Assembly: GCF_013407955.1 (NCBI RefSeq)
Contig: NZ_JACCBU010000001.1
Location: 1,984,001 to 2,048,000 of the forward strand
Length of the DNA stretch: 64,000 nt
From: Microlunatus parietis
GTDB lineage: Bacteria > Actinomycetota > Actinomycetes > Propionibacteriales > Propionibacteriaceae
Direction: 5' to 3'
Positions 59,399 through 64,000 of this stretch are shown here, piece by piece; within the stretch, counting starts at the first letter, position 1, and each line of letters begins with the position of its first letter. The notes beneath the pieces are model-generated. The model saw only the letters and a list, made by a program, of their open reading frames with translations. It searched no databases and had not been told where the DNA came from. The translations under genes and the position numbers were made by a program.

Positions 59399-59459
59399 TT
59401 TTTCACGTCCCGTGAAAAACTGGCGCTTTGCCACAGAAACTTCTCTGGTAAAGCGCCAG
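59399..59459. terminator. double dyad between converging genes (bidirectional terminator)
   Basis: First, TTTTTCACG and CGTGAAAAA pair across TCC (59399-59419), giving a hairpin flanked by T and A runs. Directly after it, CTGGCGCTTT and AAAGCGCCAG (59420-59459) pair, with a further CCAnAGAA/TTCTnTGG match inside. It lies between SDR (+) and GH42 (-). Confidence 0.75.
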
Positions 59460-59473
59460 GAAATGTGGTGAAG

Positions 59474-61522
59474 TCAGGCGCTTTCCCTGATCACCACGAC
59501 ACCGCCGGCCGGGACGTTGACGGTGCCGGTGTGCGCCTGGCCGGTGAGCAGGTCGGTGCCGGTCGCGGTGAGGGTGCGCGGCGCGTCGTCGTGGTTGATC
59601 CCGAACAGGTAGCCCTGCTCGCCCTGCCGGCGGCGGACCAGTTGGAGTCCGTCGTCGGCGCGGGCGACCACCGGAACGTCGGCCCGGGCGAGCAGGTCGT
59701 CGACGAGGGCCTGAAGATCATCGTCGGTCGGGCGGGCGGCCAGATAGTTCGCGGCGCCGGCGCCGAGCTCCCGTCGGGTGTACGCGGCCGTACCGGACAA
59801 CGGGCCGTCGGTGTAGTGCGCGACCCCGGTCGCCGTGGTCGGCTGCAGCAGCTCGGTCCACGATCCGGCCGTCCAGCCGTTGTCCAGGACGTGCGTTTCG
59901 CCTTCCAGCAAGGGAAAGAACTCCTCGCCGCGGATGCCGAGCAGGTCCCGGTAGGCGCCCGGGTAGCCACCGGTGATCACCCGGCCGGTCTGATCCGCGA
60001 CGCCGGAGAAGTACGTGATCAGGACCTCCGCGCCGGACTCGACGGCGGCGGTGAGCCGCTCCGCCAGGCCGTCGTAGGCGAGGTGCAGCATCGGCAGGAT
60101 GATCAAGCGGTAGCCGTCCAGCGAGGCGTCCGGCCGGAGCACGTCGACCACCCGGTGCCGGCGGGTGCAGGCCCGGTGCAGCACCGACGGCAGGTCGAGC
60201 GGATCGAGCTCGACGGTCGGCTTGCCCCAGGACTTCAGCGCCCACTGCGATGCGTAGTCCATGATCATCGCGATCCCGGCCGGTTCCACCGTGCTGCCGC
60301 GCAGCTCGCCCAGCGATCGCAGGTGATCACCGAGCCGGACCACCTCGCGCCACACCTTGGTGTCCGTGCCGGCGTGCGGCAGCATCGCCGAGTGGTATTG
60401 CTCGGCGCCGGCCGTCGACTGCCGCCACTGGAAGAACATCGCGCCGTCCGCGCCGCGGGCGACATGGGTCAGGCTGTCCCGGATCAGCTCGCCCGGCGCC
60501 TTGGCCCGGTTCCGCGGCTGCCAGTTCACCGCGCTGGTGGAATGCTCCATCAGCAGCCACGGCCGGCCCCGGCTGACCCCGCGGGCCTGGTCGGCCGACA
60601 GCGCCAGCGACCAGTGCCGGTGCGGATCGTCGGCCGTCGTGTAGTGGTCGTTCGCGACCAGGTCCACCTCGTCCGCCCACGCCGCGTAGTCGACCGGCGC
60701 CAACGTCGGCTTCACCATGAAGTTCGTCGTGATCGGGACGTCCGGCGTCAGCCGGCGCAACAGTCCGCGCTCGAATCGGAAATGATCAAGGAGGACGTCC
60801 GAGGAGAAGCGGTGGTAGTCCAGCACGAGAGCGGGGTTGTGGTTGCCGCTGATCGCCCGCGGCGGCGGTACGTCGGCGAACTGCAGGTAGTGGTGGCCCC
60901 AGAACGCCGTGCCCCAGGCCTGGTTGAGAGCGTCGATGTTGCCGTAGCGCTGCTCCAGCCAGTGTCCGAACGCGGCCGCGCAGGCATCGCAGTAGCAGCG
61001 ACCGTTCTCGTTGCCGATCTCGTTGCTGACGTGCCACAACCGCAGCGCCGGATGATCACCGTACCGGTGCGCCAGCGCCTCGACGATCTTGCCGGCCCGC
61101 TCCCGGAAGATCACCGAACTCGGGCACCAGCCGAGGCGCGCGCCGGGTCCGTTGCGGCGCCCGTTCGCGTCCACCGTGAGGATCTCCGGGTGCCGGCGCA
61201 GCAGCCACGGCGGCGGTCCGGCAGTGGGCGTCGCCAGCGCCGCGCCGATGCCGGCTCCGGCCAGGCCGTCCAGCACCCGGTCCAGCCAGCCGAACTCGAA
61301 GCTGTCCTGGTCGACCTCGATCAGGCTCCAGGCGAAGATGCCGACGCTGACCACGGAGACGCCGGCCTCGGCCATCAGCCGCAGGTCCTCGGCCCACACG
61401 TCCTCGGGCCACTGTTCCGGGTTGTAGTCGCCGCCGTAGCCGATCCCGTCAGCCAGCCAGCGGAACGTCCGCGGCGCGGCCAGGTCCGCCGCCCGGCTGC
61501 TGAACTCCGGCGGGACGGTCAC
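59474..61522 (-). CDS. GH42 beta-galactosidase
   Basis: A 682-residue glycoside hydrolase family 42 enzyme. The TIM barrel opens IGYGGDYNPEQWPEDVWAED; the acid/base Glu lies in LWHVSNEIGNENG and the nucleophile in WLLMEHSTSAVNW. The zinc cysteines are RCYCDACAAAF. Domains B (trimerisation) and C follow, to ~680. No signal peptide, so it cleaves imported galactosides in the cytoplasm. The GTG at 61522 overlaps the isomerase stop (GTGA). It likely acts on oligosaccharides brought in by the ABC system nearby. Confidence 0.95.
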   Translation of the reverse strand: MTVPPEFSSRAADLAAPRTFRWLADGIGYGGDYNPEQWPEDVWAEDLRLMAEAGVSVVSVGIFAWSLIEVDQDSFEFGWLDRVLDGLAGAGIGAALATPTAGPPPWLLRRHPEILTVDANGRRNGPGARLGWCPSSVIFRERAGKIVEALAHRYGDHPALRLWHVSNEIGNENGRCYCDACAAAFGHWLEQRYGNIDALNQAWGTAFWGHHYLQFADVPPPRAISGNHNPALVLDYHRFSSDVLLDHFRFERGLLRRLTPDVPITTNFMVKPTLAPVDYAAWADEVDLVANDHYTTADDPHRHWSLALSADQARGVSRGRPWLLMEHSTSAVNWQPRNRAKAPGELIRDSLTHVARGADGAMFFQWRQSTAGAEQYHSAMLPHAGTDTKVWREVVRLGDHLRSLGELRGSTVEPAGIAMIMDYASQWALKSWGKPTVELDPLDLPSVLHRACTRRHRVVDVLRPDASLDGYRLIILPMLHLAYDGLAERLTAAVESGAEVLITYFSGVADQTGRVITGGYPGAYRDLLGIRGEEFFPLLEGETHVLDNGWTAGSWTELLQPTTATGVAHYTDGPLSGTAAYTRRELGAGAANYLAARPTDDDLQALVDDLLARADVPVVARADDGLQLVRRRQGEQGYLFGINHDDAPRTLTATGTDLLTGQAHTGTVNVPAGGVVVIRESA

Positions 61523-62313
61523 CGGGCCCCGTCGATCCACTGCCAGGTGGCGGGCAGCGCCTCGGCCAGCGGAGCCAGGTCCGGATGCCACTTCCGTTCC
61601 CATTCCAGCGACTGCGCCCAGGCCGGGTCGATCACGGCCATCAGGTCGGCCATCGGGTAGTCCCCGGTGCCCGGGAACACGGGCCGGAACTCCTGCCGCG
61701 AATCCGTGTCCTTCACTTGTACGTAAGCGATCCAGGGCCGCAGCAGCTCGATCGTCTCGGCCGGGGTCTCGCCGGCCCGCCAGGAGTGTGCGGCGTCCCA
61801 GATCACCCGTACCGGATGATCACCGAGCCGGTCGTCGACCGCCCGCAACAGCCGGGCCAGCCGGGCGCCCGCCGAGTGCGAGTCGTGCAGTTCGACGAAG
61901 ATCGACACACCGAGCTCCCGGGCCAGCGCGGCCGCCGGCTCGAGCCGGTCCAGCGCGGCCAGCTCTCCCTCGGTCAGATCCGCACCGCCCTCCCGGTCCG
62001 GGTCGCCGGGGAACACCCGTACCCCGTCGGCACCGAGATCGGCGGCCAGCCGGAGGTGCGCCGCAAGATCATCCTCGACGTCCTCCTGCCCGCAGATCCG
62101 GACGTAGGAGGCCACGCACAGCACGTGCAGCCCGGCCGCCGCCAGCTCGCTCCGCATCGCTGCACGGTGATCATCGTCGAGCCCGGTATGGACGACTTCG
62201 TCGATCGCGGACCGCAACTCGACCCCGGTACACCCCGACTCCGTCGCCAGCGTGATCACCTCCGGCAGGGTCGCTCCGGAACACCCAAGCGTCGAGAACG
62301 CACGCATCGCCAT
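61519..62313 (-). CDS. sugar phosphate isomerase/epimerase (xylose-isomerase-like TIM barrel)
   Basis: A 264-residue AP-endonuclease-2/xylose-isomerase-like protein. It opens MAMRAFSTLGCSGATLPEVI; the metal residues of the barrel appear in IFVELHDSHSAG, RVIWDAAHSWRAG and YVQVKDTDSRQ, followed by the FPGTGDYPMADLM end. It probably rearranges a sugar or inositol derivative in the same pathway as the coupled GH42 enzyme. ATG 62313 follows TAGGAT/AGGAT; the longer frame to 62712 overlaps the divergent flavoprotein. Confidence 0.88.
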   Translation of the reverse strand: MAMRAFSTLGCSGATLPEVITLATESGCTGVELRSAIDEVVHTGLDDDHRAAMRSELAAAGLHVLCVASYVRICGQEDVEDDLAAHLRLAADLGADGVRVFPGDPDREGGADLTEGELAALDRLEPAAALARELGVSIFVELHDSHSAGARLARLLRAVDDRLGDHPVRVIWDAAHSWRAGETPAETIELLRPWIAYVQVKDTDSRQEFRPVFPGTGDYPMADLMAVIDPAWAQSLEWERKWHPDLAPLAEALPATWQWIDGAR

Positions 62314-62321
62314 GATCGGTG

Positions 62322-62327
62322 ATCCTA
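62322..62327 (-). promoter_or_regulatory. -10 box TAGGAT of the isomerase/GH42 operon
   Basis: TAGGAT on the minus strand is 8 bases before the ATG at 62313; AGGA within it could also serve as a ribosome site. Confidence 0.4.
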
Positions 62328-62375
62328 AACTGCCGAGTGTTCCGGTCTGGATTCGGGCCGGTTCGCCACGGCTGG

Positions 62376-62381
62376 CACAAT
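62376..62381 (+). promoter_or_regulatory. -10 box CACAAT, leaderless flavoprotein gene
   Basis: CACAAT is 6 bases before the GTG at 62388. Confidence 0.4.
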
Positions 62382-62387
62382 CGGTAC

Positions 62388-63629
62388 GTGACCGAGCCGA
62401 GCGAAACCGACGTCCTCGTCGTCGGCGCCGGTCCGGCCGGCTCGGCGGCAGCCGCCTGGGCGGCCCGTCAGGGGCTCGAGGTGGTGCTCGCCGATGCGGC
62501 GGTTTTCCCACGTGACAAGGCCTGCGGCGACGGTCTGACGCCGCGCGCGATGGCCGAACTGGACAAGCTGGGCCTGGGCGACTGGGCCCGCGGCCACGTG
62601 ACCAACCGGGGGCTGCGGGCACACGGTTTCGGACAGGTGCTGGAGCTGCCGTGGCCCGGCGGTTCGCTGCCCGGCTTCGGGTCGGCGGTGGCCCGGACCG
62701 AGCTGGACGCACGGATCCGGCAGACCGCCCTGGAGGCCGGCGCGGTCCCCGTCGACGGTGCCCGCGCGGTCGACGTCAGCCGGAACGGCGACCGGGTATC
62801 GGACGTGATCTTCACCAGGGCCGACCAGACGACCTGGACGATCCGCTGCCGCCGGCTGGTCGTCGCGGACGGCGTCCGGTCGCCGTTGGGCCGGGTGCTC
62901 GGCCGGACCTGGCACCGCGAGACCGCGTACGGTGTCGCCGGTCGCAGCTACGTGGACAGCGGCCGCGACGACGACTGGATCTCCTCGCACCTCGAGCTCC
63001 GCGGCGAACGCGGCGAACTGCTCTCCGGCTACGGCTGGATCTTCCCGCTCGGCGGCGGCCGGGTGAACCTCGGCGTCGGCACCCTGGCCACCGCGAAGCA
63101 CCCGGCCAACCTCCAGCTCCGGCCGCTGATGGAGTTCTACGCGCGGCAGCGGCGCGACGAGTGGCAGCTGGGCAACCGGCTGGCCGAGCCGAGGTCGGCG
63201 ATGCTCCCGATGGGCGGCGCGGTGTCCGGCGTCGCGGGCGCGAACTGGGCCCTGATCGGCGACGCCGCCGCCTGCGTCAACCCGCTGAACGGTGAGGGCA
63301 TCGACTACGGGCTCGAGACCGGACGCCTGGTCGCCGACCTGCTGGCCGCCGAAACTGATCTTGCCGAGGCCTGGCCGGCGTTGCTCCGTGATCATTACGG
63401 GAAGCCGTTCTCGATCGCCCGCCGGCTGGCCGGCCTGATCACCGTACCCGGCCTGCTGGCCCGGCTCGGCCCGATCGGGATGCGGTCCCGATTCCTGATG
63501 ACGATTGCACTCCGGGTGATGGGGAATCTGATCACCGACGAAGATCACGACCTGGTCGCCCGGCTCTGGCGGCAGGCCGGCCGGCTGTCCTCCCGGCTCG
63601 ACCCGCGGCCTCCCTTCGCGCCGGCCTGA
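62388..63629 (+). CDS. geranylgeranyl reductase family FAD-dependent oxidoreductase
   Basis: A 413-residue flavoprotein. The dinucleotide fold is VLVVGAGPAGSAAAAWAA, followed by the family motif RDKACGDGLTPRAM, the WIFPLGGGRVNLGVG strand and the FAD-ribityl motif LIGDAAACVNPLNGEGIDYGL. Members reduce isoprenoid chains, for example of menaquinone (MenJ) or geranylgeranyl groups. No menaquinone gene is beside it. GTG 62388 is supported by the -10 box and the family's normal N-terminus. Confidence 0.92.
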   Translation: MTEPSETDVLVVGAGPAGSAAAAWAARQGLEVVLADAAVFPRDKACGDGLTPRAMAELDKLGLGDWARGHVTNRGLRAHGFGQVLELPWPGGSLPGFGSAVARTELDARIRQTALEAGAVPVDGARAVDVSRNGDRVSDVIFTRADQTTWTIRCRRLVVADGVRSPLGRVLGRTWHRETAYGVAGRSYVDSGRDDDWISSHLELRGERGELLSGYGWIFPLGGGRVNLGVGTLATAKHPANLQLRPLMEFYARQRRDEWQLGNRLAEPRSAMLPMGGAVSGVAGANWALIGDAAACVNPLNGEGIDYGLETGRLVADLLAAETDLAEAWPALLRDHYGKPFSIARRLAGLITVPGLLARLGPIGMRSRFLMTIALRVMGNLITDEDHDLVARLWRQAGRLSSRLDPRPPFAPA

Positions 63630-63645
63630 GCCGGCGCTCGTCAAC

Positions 63646-64000
63646 TCAGGGCCACCAGGCCTGAGGGAGTTGCTTCCTGATCGTTCGGTCCTTAGTGATC
63701 AACGGCATAGCCGTTGCGGCAGCGTGCGCGGAGATCAGCCGATCGAACGGATCCCGGGTCCAGTTAAGCGTCGCCGCGACATCACAGATGAGGGCGGCCG
63801 GCGGATCGCTGACGATCATCTCCAGCTTGGGCACGAGCTGACCGATCACGGTCTTCCCCGGGACCTCGATCCTCCCGACCTCGTGGAGATACTGGAGTTC
63901 CAGCCCGACAAACGGCGAGAGGACGAGCACGTCGGATTCGAGCCGGCGCCGGACCTTGGCCGGAAGCAGCCGTTCGGGATCTTCGTAGAGCCACACCACG
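63646..64000 (-). CDS. PIN-domain toxin (VapC-like), N-terminus outside window
   Basis: A PIN-domain ribonuclease, about 118 residues visible. LLPAKVRRRLESDVLVLSPFVGLELQYLHEVG carries the second acidic residue of the family (only parts quoted: SPFVGLELQYL), DPFDRLISAHAAATAMPLITKD the third and fourth. The opening Asp (expected in a MLLLDTH-type start) is missing because the gene crosses the right edge. An antitoxin gene would lie just beyond the window. Confidence 0.85.
   Translation of the reverse strand, partial: VVWLYEDPERLLPAKVRRRLESDVLVLSPFVGLELQYLHEVGRIEVPGKTVIGQLVPKLEMIVSDPPAALICDVAATLNWTRDPFDRLISAHAAATAMPLITKDRTIRKQLPQAWWP

Overview
The window is 64 kb of dense, high-GC bacterial chromosome, almost certainly from an actinomycete. 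The main evidence is an actinobacterial divisome/molybdopterin cluster (SepX/GlpR-like protein, RimJ-type GNAT, Mog, MoaC, MoeA, 5-formyl-THF cyclo-ligase), a DUF3039 gene, a SARP/AfsR-type regulator, many GTG starts, and about 20 genes whose -10 box lies only 6-8 bases before the start codon (leaderless mRNAs). The overall style fits the Propionibacteriales (for example Microlunatus relatives), but no marker fixes the genus. There is no rRNA, CRISPR array, prophage or recognisable transposase. One tRNA-Ala(CGC) is present. The hexamer TGATCA is far commoner than base composition allows.

Region by region. 1-3.9 kb: a GH13 alpha-glucosidase running off the left edge, a TauE/SafE exporter, and a TetR/DHA2-MFS divergent pair with a perfect operator. 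3.9-10.8 kb: the most unusual block. A four-gene operon (cytoplasmic S8 protease, ECF-like sigma factor, small unknown, TPR-CHAT protease) is divergent from a caspase-family protease with four C-terminal amphipathic repeats. 10.9-15 kb: amidohydrolase, small unknown, a 0.8-kb GC-rich repeat cluster, tRNA-Ala and a secreted HNH nuclease. 15-18.5 kb: an ArsR-controlled MFS/aldehyde dehydrogenase operon in which both structural genes are frameshifted, one by a 68-bp tandem duplication. 18.5-23 kb: the SepX/molybdopterin/folate cluster. 23-32.7 kb: lipoproteins, DinB-like protein, DEAH helicase, MFS, DUF3039, SpoIIM/RDD pair and SixA phosphatase.

32.7-40.5 kb is a phosphorelay neighbourhood: response regulator + Hpt, a 1000-residue hybrid histidine kinase, a pyruvoyl-type arginine decarboxylase with an acetyltransferase-like partner, an OmpR-type regulator, a degenerate Hpt protein that lacks its histidine, and a secreted SdrD_B-like protein. 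40.9-44.5 kb holds a SARP/NB-ARC/TPR regulator and a small unknown. 44.5-46.4 kb is a gene-poor segment bounded by 44-bp inverted repeats and filled with minisatellites. 46.4-50.5 kb has a methyltransferase and an AAA ATPase whose stop codons both lie inside a 171-bp inverted-repeat element, followed by GNAT, CPBP protease and YCII genes.

50.6-64 kb: a large LuxR (LAL) regulator, IspF, a guanidine-III riboswitch driving a Gdx-type SMR exporter, a CBS protein, a LacI-type sugar ABC operon (binding protein, two permeases, YesL-like protein), an SDR oxidoreductase, a sugar isomerase/GH42 beta-galactosidase operon, a geranylgeranyl-reductase-family flavoprotein and a PIN-domain toxin cut by the right edge. 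The sugar genes together suggest uptake and hydrolysis of plant- or microbe-derived oligosaccharides.
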